Of a DNA stretch of 64,000 nucleotides, positions 49,718-59,203 are shown piece after piece (position 1 is the stretch's first letter; each line of letters opens with the position of its first letter). Below the pieces are notes generated by a model, which was not told the origin of the DNA, did not search any database, and saw only the letters and a list, made by a program, of their open reading frames with translations. The DNA lies in assembly GCF_009832865.1 (NCBI RefSeq), contig NZ_CP047130.1, positions 4,402,001-4,466,000 of the forward strand, written 5' to 3'. The position numbers and the translations under genes were made by a program. The stretch comes from Colwellia sp. 20A7. Its GTDB lineage: Bacteria > Pseudomonadota > Gammaproteobacteria > Enterobacterales > Alteromonadaceae.

Positions 49718-50593
49718 TTATTGACTAAGTTTAAAGTCTAGTTTTCTTACCTTGATATTAACACCAGAAGCCCTTAATTCTTGATAAAAATCAAGAATGT
49801 TACATGACTCAATCTGCTTGCAAATTATTCCATATTTTAAAATTGCAGGTTTATAACTTTGTAACGATGCTTGCTTGAGCCAATAAAGGGCTTGATTAAA
49901 GTCCTTGCTAACATGTTGTCCATTGATATACATTTCTGCAAGGTTAACCTGCCCTTTCGCATACCCCAACTTAGATGAATCCTGAAAAAACTCAAAAGCA
50001 GTTTTTAAATTAGTTTCGCTAAACTGTTCTATTAAGAAGGCTTCACCTTTACTATTTTCTTCTTTACCATAAATTAAATAATTATTTTTTTCTTTTGGCT
50101 TATCTGGGCTGACGAAGTTACCAAACAACCTATTTCTTATCGGTCTTTTGGCTAAATAAATAGCTTGATTACTATACATAGTTTTAATTGTACTAAGCGG
50201 GATATCATATCTTTTAGACTCAAAATAATCTTTATATCTTAATTGCCCATATTGAATACTATTAACTGCTGCATTCTGATATTGATAGAAAAAACGACCA
50301 TAAACCAAGGTGATTATATCACCAGTAATATCGACTACCTTGGCGATTCTATATTTTTCATTAGGTCGCAATTTGTCACTTAACAACCTAAAGTCTAAGA
50401 AGTAAATATCATTGATTTTCGGCTTAGAAATAATGGCTAAAGTTTGCTCTTCTTCAATGTTGTCGCTTTTATACTCTAAAAAAGCTAACGATAAAGCCAC
50501 AAATAAGAATAGGGAAGAAATCACTTTAGCTGCATTAGTTACTTGAGGGAACCTAAAGGTTCTTTGTACTGTAATAGCTTTATTAACATACAT
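49718..50593 (-). CDS. Membrane-anchored protein with Sel1-like repeats
   Basis: A 291-residue protein with a membrane helix at about 22-40, a middle domain of about 150 residues that I do not recognise (KINDIYFLDFRLLSDKLRPN...), and a C-terminal region of Sel1-type helical repeats: AFEFFQDSSKLGYAKGQVNL and AEMYINGQHVSKDFNQALYW (about 203-245), then AILKYGIIC. Sel1 repeats serve protein-protein contacts. The N-terminal domain may sit in the periplasm. Partners are unknown and no operon is evident. Confidence 0.65.
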   Translation of the reverse strand: MYVNKAITVQRTFRFPQVTNAAKVISSLFLFVALSLAFLEYKSDNIEEEQTLAIISKPKINDIYFLDFRLLSDKLRPNEKYRIAKVVDITGDIITLVYGRFFYQYQNAAVNSIQYGQLRYKDYFESKRYDIPLSTIKTMYSNQAIYLAKRPIRNRLFGNFVSPDKPKEKNNYLIYGKEENSKGEAFLIEQFSETNLKTAFEFFQDSSKLGYAKGQVNLAEMYINGQHVSKDFNQALYWLKQASLQSYKPAILKYGIICKQIESCNILDFYQELRASGVNIKVRKLDFKLSQ

Positions 50594-50820
50594 AAAGTTT
50601 ATCCCTATACTTCGCTATTAATTTAAGTGCCAGAGCTTGAATAAAATATAATAACGACTAACAAGGAAAAAAGACAATTTTCCTGTATTTATCGGTTATT
50701 TGCTACAACACCAAGTATAACTAGCCGTTTATTATGCTGCCTCTTCGTAATATTAATGTCATGGTTTTTAATTAAGCTATATTAATATCTTATTGTTTAG
50801 CTAGTTAAAAATCTAAATAT

Positions 50821-51720
50821 TCAGCAAGACAAGTTATCAAAGTGCCCTTGTAGTGTGGATATCACGGTTTCAAAACGGGCGGGTAACACTCTATTTCTCT
50901 TTTTTACCCTGTATAGGGTTTCTATTACGGGCTTTTGAGGCTGAAACACCTTTAAACACTGGGGATCTTGGAACATATCAACGGCGCTTTTAGGTAGTAC
51001 GGTAAAGCCTAGCCCTTTAGCTACAGGCTCTAATATTTGGCTAATTTGATTAACATAACCGGCCACAGGGAGCTGCTCAATACTCAAGTGACTAAAATCT
51101 GATTCGTGACTTTGTTCAAAATACAAAGATAAATAATGTTTGGCATCGGGGTGATTAATAAGGCCAAGCTTGGTCAACAAGTCACCACTGTCATCTTCAA
51201 TTTCAACTTTAGCAGGCAACACTAAACACAGCTGTTCACGACCTATTTCTTGTATATCGAATAAACTACTATTTGGCACATCGGTGACAATACCTAGATC
51301 AGTTATTCCATTTTGTATTTCATGTAATATTTGATGGTTAGGAGCAGCTTTTAACTGAACAATAAGCTGTGAATGTGCTACTTGTATCTCCAATAATTTG
51401 GGATAAAGTATCAAAGCCAGCGCACCTGAGCAAGCTAATCGACAATGGCCAACAAAGGGATTATCAAAACCGAGTTGCTCTAGTAATTCGTGTTCATTTT
51501 TTACTAGCTGTTCAGCGTATTGATAAACCAATAACCCTTGCTCGGTCAGATCGAAGCTTTTTTTATCTCGCTGAATAAGTGCCTGACCACAAGCCTTTTC
51601 AAGCTTATTTATGTGTTGGCTAACACCGGGCTGCGTCATAAATAGCTTCTCAGCAGTTTTAGTAAAGTGCCCCGTATCAACAAGCGTCACAAAGGTCTTC
51701 AACCAAGTTGGGTTTAGCAT
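50821..51720 (-). CDS. LysR family transcriptional regulator
   Basis: A 299-residue regulator: an N-terminal winged helix-turn-helix (LKTFVTLVDTGHFTKTAEKL and TQPGVSQHINKLE) and a C-terminal periplasmic-binding-type effector domain (about 90-295). The start MLNPTWLKTF at 51720 fits the family. A further ATG at 51732 lies inside the 16-bp inverted repeat and has no ribosome binding site. It is divergent from the VOC-family gene 51843-52331, and the palindrome between them is the likely LysR operator. The inducer is unknown. Confidence 0.88.
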   Translation of the reverse strand: MLNPTWLKTFVTLVDTGHFTKTAEKLFMTQPGVSQHINKLEKACGQALIQRDKKSFDLTEQGLLVYQYAEQLVKNEHELLEQLGFDNPFVGHCRLACSGALALILYPKLLEIQVAHSQLIVQLKAAPNHQILHEIQNGITDLGIVTDVPNSSLFDIQEIGREQLCLVLPAKVEIEDDSGDLLTKLGLINHPDAKHYLSLYFEQSHESDFSHLSIEQLPVAGYVNQISQILEPVAKGLGFTVLPKSAVDMFQDPQCLKVFQPQKPVIETLYRVKKRNRVLPARFETVISTLQGHFDNLSC

Positions 51721-51730
51721 CTTTAACACC

Positions 51731-51777
51731 ATTATTTAAAATTATCATTTTGATTATAATTGATAATTTTAAATAAT
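51731..51777. promoter_or_regulatory. Perfect 16-bp inverted repeat, probable LysR operator
   Basis: Arms 51731-51746 and 51762-51777 (ATTATTTAAAATTATC and its complement) are perfect, with a 15-nt spacer. This lies midway between the divergent LysR and VOC genes, as expected for an autoregulatory and activating site. Confidence 0.7.
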
Positions 51778-51842
51778 AAACCTCCTATCATAAAATAACG
51801 CCATCAAATTAAGTAACGCATAAACAACAACGTTTGGAGTAA

Positions 51843-52331
51843 ATGATGAAAATGAATCACGTAGGCATTATGGTTGGCGACATGGATAAAGCTGTTGAGT
51901 TCTACACAAAGGCACTTGAGCTGAAAATTGTAATGCATAATACTAAAGTGCTTGAAGAGCGTGAAACAGCTATCGGTAAAATGTGTATTGCTGTTTTTGG
52001 TGAGGGATTCAAAGGCTTTAACATTGCTCATCTAGTAACAACTGATGGCATTGGCGTAGAGCTATTTGAAATGAAAGAGCGACAGGAGCGTCATGAAGTT
52101 GATTTTTCTCGACTGGGAATTTTTCACTTTTGTCTGCAAAGTGATGATTTTCAAAGTGTGATTGAGCGTACAGTAAAATTTGGTGGTAAAGTGAGAATGG
52201 ACATTATGCGATATCACCCAGAAGATGATAGCAAACAGGCTAAAATGGTTTACCTAGAAGACCCCTTTGGTAATTTATTTGAGCTTTACTCACACTCATA
52301 TGAAGAAACTTACGCTACTGATTATGAATAA
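51843..52331 (+). CDS. VOC superfamily (glyoxalase/dioxygenase-like) protein
   Basis: A 162-residue protein with the vicinal-oxygen-chelate fold: MNHVGIMVGDMDKAVEFYTKA opening module and LEDPFGNLFELYSH closing module. Metal ligands can be proposed as His near the start (NHVGI), Glu in VELFEMKE, His in FHFCLQ, and Glu in FELYSH. Members include glyoxalase I, extradiol dioxygenases and fosfomycin-resistance enzymes; the specific reaction is not apparent. It is divergent from a LysR gene and is its likely target. Two or three adjacent ATG codons make the exact start uncertain by a few residues. Confidence 0.82.
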   Translation: MMKMNHVGIMVGDMDKAVEFYTKALELKIVMHNTKVLEERETAIGKMCIAVFGEGFKGFNIAHLVTTDGIGVELFEMKERQERHEVDFSRLGIFHFCLQSDDFQSVIERTVKFGGKVRMDIMRYHPEDDSKQAKMVYLEDPFGNLFELYSHSYEETYATDYE

Positions 52332-53051
52332 TAAATAGACTACAGGGTTCGTGGTAAAAAACAGAACCCTTTAGCGTTTAGCAGCGACAGCTAAACAATT
52401 TTATCTATTAACTGGTGCTTGAGCTACATCTCTTGTTTAAATTCGTGCATCAACTCAAAACATTTACTTATAAAATTATTTCATATCAAATAACTACACG
52501 ATAATTTCCTACGCTCCATAAAAACAATTTAGTGCACCAAAATTAGACATTACGCTCAATTTCAGAGCATAAACGCTCTGTTAAACTTTTAAAATTTACA
52601 TAATGTTACTTATTAATAAAAGCTTTACATTGAGCGGCAATTGTCTGCTACCGCTCAAATCAAGAGCATAAAACAAAATTAAGTGATTGCTTTTATAGCA
52701 TATATTTTCTAATTTTCATCAAATACTATAAATCTGGCGCTGTTATTGCTTATATCTATGCAGAGCACACATAAAATATAAGGTTATATGTTGTGTGCAG
52801 ATCAACTAACTACAGCAAAGTTTCTACTACGACTAGCGATTGGACCTCACAGGGAGAAAGCGAAAGTGGACTGTAATCAGATTTTCACGCTCTGGTCTGC
52901 CTTATTCACAATACAAAACGCTCTAATTAACCATAACTGAACAGTAAAAATAAAATACTTTAATTCAACGTAAAGTATTGCCAAATCCCGAATTATTTAG
53001 TCATAGCGCTGTGCCCTATGATAAAAAGTTACTGACTACAAAGGGAATATA
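52332..53051 (+). promoter_or_regulatory. 720-bp leader region with hairpins before the Amt-GGDEF-EAL gene
   Basis: No gene supported. Visible stem-loops: 52345-52351 with 52365-52371 (probably ending the VOC transcript), 52563-52568 with 52575-52580, 52630-52637 with 52651-52658, and a nested structure at 52842-52898 (GGACC with GGTCT outside; AGC...GTG with CAC-GCT, then CTG with CAG inside). The last could be a structured leader, about 150 bp before the start codon. I do not recognise a riboswitch class. Confidence 0.35.
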
Positions 53052-56000
53052 ATGATTGATAATCTATGGCTAATAATATCTGCCTTATTTGTTTTTGCCA
53101 TGCAAGCAGGTTTTCTCTGCTTGGAGAGTGGTCGCACCCGCAGTAAAAATAATATCAATGTTGCGGCAAAAAATATTATTGATTTTATTTTATCCGCCTC
53201 TGTATTTTGGTTGATTGGTTTTGGTTTCATGTTTGGTGAGTCATTCATGGGAATTATTGGCTTAAGTGGCTTTGTTTTTAATAGCGACCATACTGCTTTT
53301 GAGTTTTCATTTTTTCTTTTTCAACTTATGTTTTGCGGGACTGCTGCAACCTTAACCTCTGGTGCAGTAGCAGAGCGTATGACATTTATTGGTTACGCCT
53401 ACATTACCGTAATTTTGAGTACTATCATTTACCCTATTATTGGTCATTGGGCTTGGGCTAGCGCATTTAATGATAAAAATACCGGCTGGTTAGAGGCGTT
53501 AGGCTTTATTGATTTTGCCGGCTCTACAGTAGTTCATTCTGTTGGTGGTTGGGTGGCATTAGCCGCAATCTTAGTTATTGGCCCGCGTACAGGTCGTTTT
53601 ACTAAAGGTCACTTATTCCCTTCTGGCAATAATATTCCCATGGCTGCTTTTGGTGTTTTTCTTATTTGGTTTGGTTGGTTTGGCTTTAATGGCGGTAGCA
53701 CATTAACGTTTGACGAGAGTGTGCCAAAAATTTTATTAAATACTATGCTTGCCGCGGTATGGGGAGGGCTTACGGTAACAGCTATTAGTTATTACCGTGA
53801 TAGATATCTTAATATTAGTGTTACCTTAAACGGTATTATTGCTGGATTAGTTTCAGTGACCGCAGCATGTCATCTTGTTGAGCCTGCTGAAGCCGCATTA
53901 ATTGCCGTGATTGGTAGCATTATTATGTACCAGGGTAATTTATGGTTTGAAAAATTAGAAATAGATGATGCTTTAGGTGTGGTTCCTGCACATCTTTTCG
54001 CTGGTATTTGGGGGACTTTAGCTGTCGCTTTTTTCGGTGAAACTGAATTAAGTCTTGGTGAGCAATTAGTTGCACAGGTTATTGGTATTGTTGTTATTGG
54101 TTTTTATAGCTTTACGCTAAGTTATGCCTTAATTCGAATAATCAATTTTTATTCTCCTTTAAGAGTTTCGCTAGCAGATGAAAACAAAGGGTTAAATATT
54201 ACCGAGCATAGAGCCAGTACAGAATTAATCGACCTATTGACTGATATGGAACACCAACAAAGTAAAGGGGATTTCACCACCCCAGTTAAAGAAGAGCCCT
54301 TCACCGAAGTAGGACAAATAGCTAGCAAGTACAATCAAGTAATTCAGCGCGTAACCAGTGAAATGACAAGTCGCGATGAAGCTATAGGGCAATTTGAGAT
54401 GAGCGAAAAGCGTAAAAGCTCCATTTTAGATTCTTCTATGGACTGTATTATCATTATTGATTGGCGAGGCCTGATCATCGAATTTAACCCTTCAGCTGAG
54501 CGCACACTAGGCGCATTAAAAAAACACGTTAAAGGCGAGCGTTTTGCCGATCTTTTTGTTTTAGATAAAGATAAACCACGGGTTGTTGATAGTATTGAAC
54601 ATGCGTTTACCACACCCGAAGGTTTAATACTGAATCGGCGAACCACAATGGAAATTAAACGCGCGACTAATGAAGTCTTCCCAGCAGAAATAACCATAAC
54701 AAGCGCCAAATTAGGTAATAAATATAAAACAGAATATACCCTGCACATTCGTGACATAGCTAAAGACTTAAAGCTTAAATCACGGTTACAATTTTTAGCT
54801 TATAAAGACCCGCTAACGGGCTTATCTAATCGCGCTCATATGATGAAAGAGCTTTCTATTGCCATTAAAGTTTCACAAAAAAACAACCTAGATGTCGGTT
54901 TATATTTTTTAGATTTAGACAAATTTAAAAAAATTAATGACACGTTAGGCCATAAGGCTGGTGATAAATTATTATGTGAGGTCGCCCGTCGTTTAAATGA
55001 TGTATCTAGAGAGGACGACATAATTTCTCGTTGGGGTGGCGATGAATTTATCTTTATAGTAACAGGCAAACTTGATAACAGTATAATTACGCACAAAGCT
55101 AACCAAATATTAGAGAAAATGAGAGCCCCCATTGAAATCAATAATAAAGGCTATGAAATTCAAACCAGTATTGGCGTTGCTATATCGCCCAAAGGCTTGA
55201 TTAACGCAGATGACTTAATTCAAAATGCTGATATTGCAATGTATAAAGCTAAAGATGACGGCCGAGATACTTATAAAGTTTATGATAAGCGAATGGGTAA
55301 AGAAGCTGCTAAAACACTTAACTATGAACATGAAATTAAACAAGGTATTGAAAAAGATCAATTTACCTTAGTTTATCAACCTAAAGTTAGTGGCAATGCC
55401 GATAATATCATTGGCTTAGAAGCGCTAATTCGATGGGAACATCCTGAAAAAGGTGAAATTTTTCCTTCTGACTTTATTTCAATTGCCGAAGAAAGTAATT
55501 TGATAAATGAGCTCGGTGAGTTTGTTCTTAAAACCGCGATACGTCAGCAACGTAAGTGGTTGTCAGCTGGACTTAATATTGTTCCTTTGTCGGTTAATAT
55601 ATCAGAGAGACATATACTTTCAGAAAATTTTTTACACTATCTAGAACAACAGTTAAAGAAAGAAAATATTCAGGGAAAATGGTTAGATATTGAAATTACT
55701 GAGCATGTCCTGATACATGATATTGAACAATGTGTCCGTGTACTTTCAGATATCAAAAAGCTTGGTGTTACCATATCAATTGATGATTTTGGTACTGGGT
55801 ATTCGTCATTAAATTACCTTAAACGATTACCGATAGACACCCTGAAAATTGATCGTTCTTTCGTAAAAGAATGTAGTGATATTGATGAAGATCGTGAAAT
55901 TTGCTCTGCCATTATCCACTTAGCTTCAGTGATGGGATTAGCGGTTGTTGCAGAAGGTGTAGAAACGAAATCACAAGCATCAACATTAATAGATTTAGGC

Positions 56001-56120
56001 TGTCATGTGTTTCAAGGCTACTACTTTTATAAACCTTTGCCGTTAGCGAAAGTAGAAGTGCTATTAGCCAAACATAATGGACCGTCATTAAGCGAGCTAA
56101 AGCCCATTAGCCTAAACTAA
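53052..56120 (+). CDS. Ammonium transporter fused to PAS, GGDEF and EAL domains
   Basis: A 1022-residue fusion. Residues 1 to about 370 are an Amt/MEP/Rh ammonium channel with the twin pore histidines H162 (VVHSVGG) and H314 ([10 protein letters not shown]) and typical [11 protein letters not shown] linker (about 375-445) resembles a short HAMP-like coil. A PAS domain is at about 455-570, then a diguanylate cyclase with GGDEF intact (662-666) and an RxxD inhibitory site (R653-D656). Last is an EAL phosphodiesterase (EAL 790-792, [26 protein letters not shown] all present). It may couple ammonium transport or sensing to c-di-GMP level. Whether synthesis or hydrolysis dominates is unknown. No PII gene is adjacent. 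Confidence 0.92.
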   Translation: MIDNLWLIISALFVFAMQAGFLCLESGRTRSKNNINVAAKNIIDFILSASVFWLIGFGFMFGESFMGIIGLSGFVFNSDHTAFEFSFFLFQLMFCGTAATLTSGAVAERMTFIGYAYITVILSTIIYPIIGHWAWASAFNDKNTGWLEALGFIDFAGSTVVHSVGGWVALAAILVIGPRTGRFTKGHLFPSGNNIPMAAFGVFLIWFGWFGFNGGSTLTFDESVPKILLNTMLAAVWGGLTVTAISYYRDRYLNISVTLNGIIAGLVSVTAACHLVEPAEAALIAVIGSIIMYQGNLWFEKLEIDDALGVVPAHLFAGIWGTLAVAFFGETELSLGEQLVAQVIGIVVIGFYSFTLSYALIRIINFYSPLRVSLADENKGLNITEHRASTELIDLLTDMEHQQSKGDFTTPVKEEPFTEVGQIASKYNQVIQRVTSEMTSRDEAIGQFEMSEKRKSSILDSSMDCIIIIDWRGLIIEFNPSAERTLGALKKHVKGERFADLFVLDKDKPRVVDSIEHAFTTPEGLILNRRTTMEIKRATNEVFPAEITITSAKLGNKYKTEYTLHIRDIAKDLKLKSRLQFLAYKDPLTGLSNRAHMMKELSIAIKVSQKNNLDVGLYFLDLDKFKKINDTLGHKAGDKLLCEVARRLNDVSREDDIISRWGGDEFIFIVTGKLDNSIITHKANQILEKMRAPIEINNKGYEIQTSIGVAISPKGLINADDLIQNADIAMYKAKDDGRDTYKVYDKRMGKEAAKTLNYEHEIKQGIEKDQFTLVYQPKVSGNADNIIGLEALIRWEHPEKGEIFPSDFISIAEESNLINELGEFVLKTAIRQQRKWLSAGLNIVPLSVNISERHILSENFLHYLEQQLKKENIQGKWLDIEITEHVLIHDIEQCVRVLSDIKKLGVTISIDDFGTGYSSLNYLKRLPIDTLKIDRSFVKECSDIDEDREICSAIIHLASVMGLAVVAEGVETKSQASTLIDLGCHVFQGYYFYKPLPLAKVEVLLAKHNGPSLSELKPISLN

Positions 56121-56141
56121 CATAGTCACGCTTATAAATTT

Positions 56142-56171
56142 CCGTCATTCTGAGCTTGACTCAGAATCCCA
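56142..56171 (+). repeat. Dispersed repeat copy (GTCATYCTGA type)
   Basis: CCGTCATTCTGAGCTTGACT and onward, 23 of 30 positions matching the minus strand of 34643-34672. It lies between the convergent Amt-fusion and ubiX genes. Confidence 0.5.
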
Positions 56172-56204
56172 TGCATTATGCTGTAAACTCAATAATATCC
56201 CGTA

Positions 56205-56771
56205 TTAAGACTTTTGCCCAGCCCAACGCTTTGTTGTGCCTGTATCGATATCAAACAAATCAAGCATTCTCGACACACTATGGTTAATAATATCGTCTAC
56301 CGTTTGTGGTTTATTATAAAACGCGGGCATAGGCGGAGCGATAATCGCCCCCAATTGAGAAGCTTCATACATTAGCTTGCAGTGACCTGTATGCAAAGGC
56401 ACTTCTCTTGGCATTAACACTAATTTTCGTCGCTCTTTCAGTGTTACATCCGCTGCGCGCACAATTAAGCTATCAGAGTAAGAGTTAACAATTGCTGATA
56501 GTGTTTTCATCGAGCATGGTGCGACGATCATACCGTCAACTTTAAATGAACCACTAGAAATATTTGCGGCTTGATTCTTGTTGCTATGCACCACATCAGC
56601 TAAATCTTCAACGTATTTAAGCGAATGCTCTGTTTCAATACTAATATTAAGCCGCGCATATGAGCTCATCACTAAATGCGTTTCTACCCCCTCAATTTCT
56701 TTAAGCATTTCTAATAAGCGAATGCCGTAAATCACACCACTTGAGCCGCTTATACCAATGACTAAACGCAT
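56205..56771 (-). CDS. ubiX: Flavin prenyltransferase UbiX
   Basis: A 188-residue enzyme that prenylates FMN to make the cofactor of UbiD decarboxylases in ubiquinone biosynthesis. GISGSSGVIYGIRLLE (N-terminal FMN-binding loop), APCSMKTLSAIVNSYSDSLI and the LMPREVPLH segment are typical. The ATG at 56771 is preferred because AAGAGG lies seven bases upstream; an in-frame start at 56792 adds seven residues that are not family-like. ubiD is not in the window. Convergent with the Amt-fusion gene. Confidence 0.95.
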   Translation of the reverse strand: MRLVIGISGSSGVIYGIRLLEMLKEIEGVETHLVMSSYARLNISIETEHSLKYVEDLADVVHSNKNQAANISSGSFKVDGMIVAPCSMKTLSAIVNSYSDSLIVRAADVTLKERRKLVLMPREVPLHTGHCKLMYEASQLGAIIAPPMPAFYNKPQTVDDIINHSVSRMLDLFDIDTGTTKRWAGQKS

Positions 56772-56882
56772 GAAAAAACCTCTTGAAAACAAAAACAGTG
56801 ATTAATATACGCAAAAAATACAGAAATAGATTTCAATTAATTGTGTTTTTAATGATGTGATTATAGTAAATAAGAAAATGAC

Positions 56883-56918
56883 GACGTTGAAAGTGGTGAA
56901 ACCACAATTTTCAACGTC
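56883..56918 (-). terminator. Terminator after ftnA
   Basis: A perfect 10-bp stem (56883-56892 with 56909-56918) continuing into an inner GTGG/CCAC hairpin, followed on the minus strand by a T-rich stretch. Confidence 0.7.
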
Positions 56919-56953
56919 TAAAGAAAAGTACTTTTAAAAGGTATTGCGCTTTA

Positions 56954-57475
56954 TTAAGCCGTTTGCATAATACTTGGCGCTGCGCCTTTAGCAAGTTCAG
57001 CTAAGTCTTTATCAATAAAGAATAAAGCTTTACCATCTTCGCCAACCATATCAATTTTATCTAAAATACCTTTAAACAATTTTTCTTCTTCGTGTTGCTC
57101 TGAAACATACCACTGTAAAAAGTTAAATGTTGAATAGTCTTGTGAGCTAAAGGCAGTGTGGGCTAATTCATTAATCGCTTTTGTCACTAATTGTTCGTGC
57201 TCATAAGTTTCACGAAAAACGTCGCCTAACGAGTCAAAATTAACTTTAGGTGCTTCAATAGTACCAATAATAGGTAAAGCGCCAGTTTCACTTACGTAAG
57301 TAAATAAACGTTTCATGTGGCCCATTTCTTCGTCAGCATGCTTTTGCATAAACTCAGCAGCACCTTCAAAGCCTTTATCTTCACACCAAGCGCTCATTTG
57401 TAAGTAAAGGTTCGATGAAAAAAACTCTAAATTTATTTGTTCATTTAGCTTATCTACCATTGTAGCTGCCAACAT
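56954..57475 (-). CDS. ftnA: Non-haem ferritin
   Basis: A 173-residue iron-storage protein that forms 24-subunit cages and oxidises Fe(II). Ferroxidase ligands can be seen: Glu in [15 protein letters not shown] (E17 region), the EEMGHMKRL segment (Glu and His), QEYS-like [20 protein letters not shown] (Gln and Glu). Met at a haem site of bacterioferritin is not supported, so it is ferritin rather than Bfr. The start ATG has GGAG eight bases upstream. Not far in the same window lies a candidate Fur-controlled small RNA, which could affect iron storage genes, though no direct link is visible. Confidence 0.95.
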   Translation of the reverse strand: MLAATMVDKLNEQINLEFFSSNLYLQMSAWCEDKGFEGAAEFMQKHADEEMGHMKRLFTYVSETGALPIIGTIEAPKVNFDSLGDVFRETYEHEQLVTKAINELAHTAFSSQDYSTFNFLQWYVSEQHEEEKLFKGILDKIDMVGEDGKALFFIDKDLAELAKGAAPSIMQTA

Positions 57476-57596
57476 ATATCTACTCCGTTACATTTATTAA
57501 ATTCTTTTCATGCATTTTACACGTTTTACCACAAAAAAAAATCTATGACTGACGTGAACAACATTATTTTACATTTGAGATAGTTAGCTATTCAAT

Positions 57597-58994
57597 CTAG
57601 TCGCCAAAGCTACCTGCGGCACCAGGAAAAACAACCGGGCTTTCTGTTCCGTCTGCAGCAACACTCGCCACACCAAAGAAATAGTTATCAATAACAACAT
57701 TTTTTAACGTAAATTGATTTACATTGCCCACGAAGCGGCTAAATTGCCACTGTGAAGCATCAGTAAAACGCCAGTAAATTTTAAAGCCAACAAGTTGTGG
57801 ATTTTCTGAAGCTAATGGCAGCGACCAATACAGTGTTGTATCAGGTTTTACCGTACCCGCTATTTTAACATCTGCCGGTGGGGTTGGTGCCATCGCCATT
57901 GAGGCTAAAGAAACAGCGTTAAGCGACGTTAATTTTGCCGCATAGTCAAAATTCACGCCGTCAAGCGTATCGCCATAAACAATACCATTTTCAGTACGTA
58001 AGTCTTGATGTTGACGGTTATAATTCTCGTTAGTTTCCATAATTCTGATTGCCGGAAAGCCCACTTGATTAAAAGGTCTATGGTGCCCTCCGCGACCAAA
58101 CCTGTCTAATCGGTAAATCATCATGGTATCTAAATTAGGAATGTATTGATCGGCAATACGATCTATATAACGCGCTAAATTACGACTAGGTGAGTCAACT
58201 TCGCCACCCGTAAATCGTCTACTTTTAGCTTCACTAGTCGTTTCTGTTGGGCGAGTTCCTTCAGAAAAAATACGGGCAGTCGTATTGTTTATAACACCAT
58301 TAACACCTTCAATATTGCCAATCATGTCATTATTTAAAACAGCTTTAATTCGCCAGCCATCTTTCAGCGCTTGCTTAGCCATTATTTGTCCGCCAAATAA
58401 CCCCTGCTCTTCTCCCGCTAAAGCAGCATAAATAATACTGCCCTGAAACTTATATTTCGACAATACTCGCGCAGCTTCAATCGTTCCAGCTAAGCCTGAT
58501 GCATTATCATTAGCGCCAGGAGAGTCCGAAGTGAAATTCATCACATCAGACACTCTAGAATCAATATCGCCCGACATAACCACATAACGGTTAGGATCAG
58601 ACGCCCCTTTTTGAATAGCAATAACACTCACAACCTCAGTAGGATCTGGAATCCGCTTTTCACCGCTAATGGTTTCAGATTGATAGTAAACCGTAAGACA
58701 CCCACCACATTCGGCAGAGATTTTATCAAACTCAGATTTAATCCATCGACGTGCAGCGCCTATACCTCTGATAGTTGACTCTGTTTCCGACAAAGTATGG
58801 CGAGTACCAAAACCTACTAACTTTTTAATGTCTTGTTCAATACGATTCGCGGATACTTCACTGGCTATTTTATGAAGTTGTTCATTATCAACTGGGCCAG
58901 TTGATGTTGTTGTAGAAATATCACTTGCCAATGATTGGCTAGCAATAATAACAAGTGGCAACAAACTAACTTTATAAAAGGTTTTTATATTCAT
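57597..58994 (-). CDS. Secreted M28 family zinc peptidase with C-terminal fibronectin-like domain
   Basis: A 465-residue protein with a signal peptide (cleavage after about residue 23, SQSLAS). The M28 domain (about 50-355) has SPGANDNASG (bridging Asp D163), AGEEQGLF (catalytic and ligand Glu), NNDMIG (Asp) and RQHQDLRTENG (His). At the usual first zinc ligand, H-x-D, it has D143-I-D145 (SGDIDSRVSD). A fibronectin type III-like domain fills about 360-455. It is presumably exported to the periplasm or medium and trims peptides; specificity is unknown. It is divergent from the flavoprotein gene. Confidence 0.88.
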   Translation of the reverse strand: MNIKTFYKVSLLPLVIIASQSLASDISTTTSTGPVDNEQLHKIASEVSANRIEQDIKKLVGFGTRHTLSETESTIRGIGAARRWIKSEFDKISAECGGCLTVYYQSETISGEKRIPDPTEVVSVIAIQKGASDPNRYVVMSGDIDSRVSDVMNFTSDSPGANDNASGLAGTIEAARVLSKYKFQGSIIYAALAGEEQGLFGGQIMAKQALKDGWRIKAVLNNDMIGNIEGVNGVINNTTARIFSEGTRPTETTSEAKSRRFTGGEVDSPSRNLARYIDRIADQYIPNLDTMMIYRLDRFGRGGHHRPFNQVGFPAIRIMETNENYNRQHQDLRTENGIVYGDTLDGVNFDYAAKLTSLNAVSLASMAMAPTPPADVKIAGTVKPDTTLYWSLPLASENPQLVGFKIYWRFTDASQWQFSRFVGNVNQFTLKNVVIDNYFFGVASVAADGTESPVVFPGAAGSFGD

Positions 58995-59203
58995 CTAACA
59001 TTCCTATTGAGTTTTTTCAAAAAGGCAAGAAACAAGGCATGCACTAAAATGTAATTAAAATTCAATAACTTTTGCCAAACTTCGTCATTAGCCATTAATT
59101 TATCACCAATAAACTGACGACACAAGAACAGCGCAGAGTGCCATTTTGTGCTATTATCGCCCTTCTTCATCGTAATATATCCCCTAAAATAACAAGTTTA
59201 AAA

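Noticed and set aside
52332..53051. c-di-GMP (GEMM) riboswitch before the GGDEF-EAL gene
   Set aside because: The conserved GEMM elements I know (the GGCAAACC-type and GGGACGCAAAGCC-type segments) are absent.
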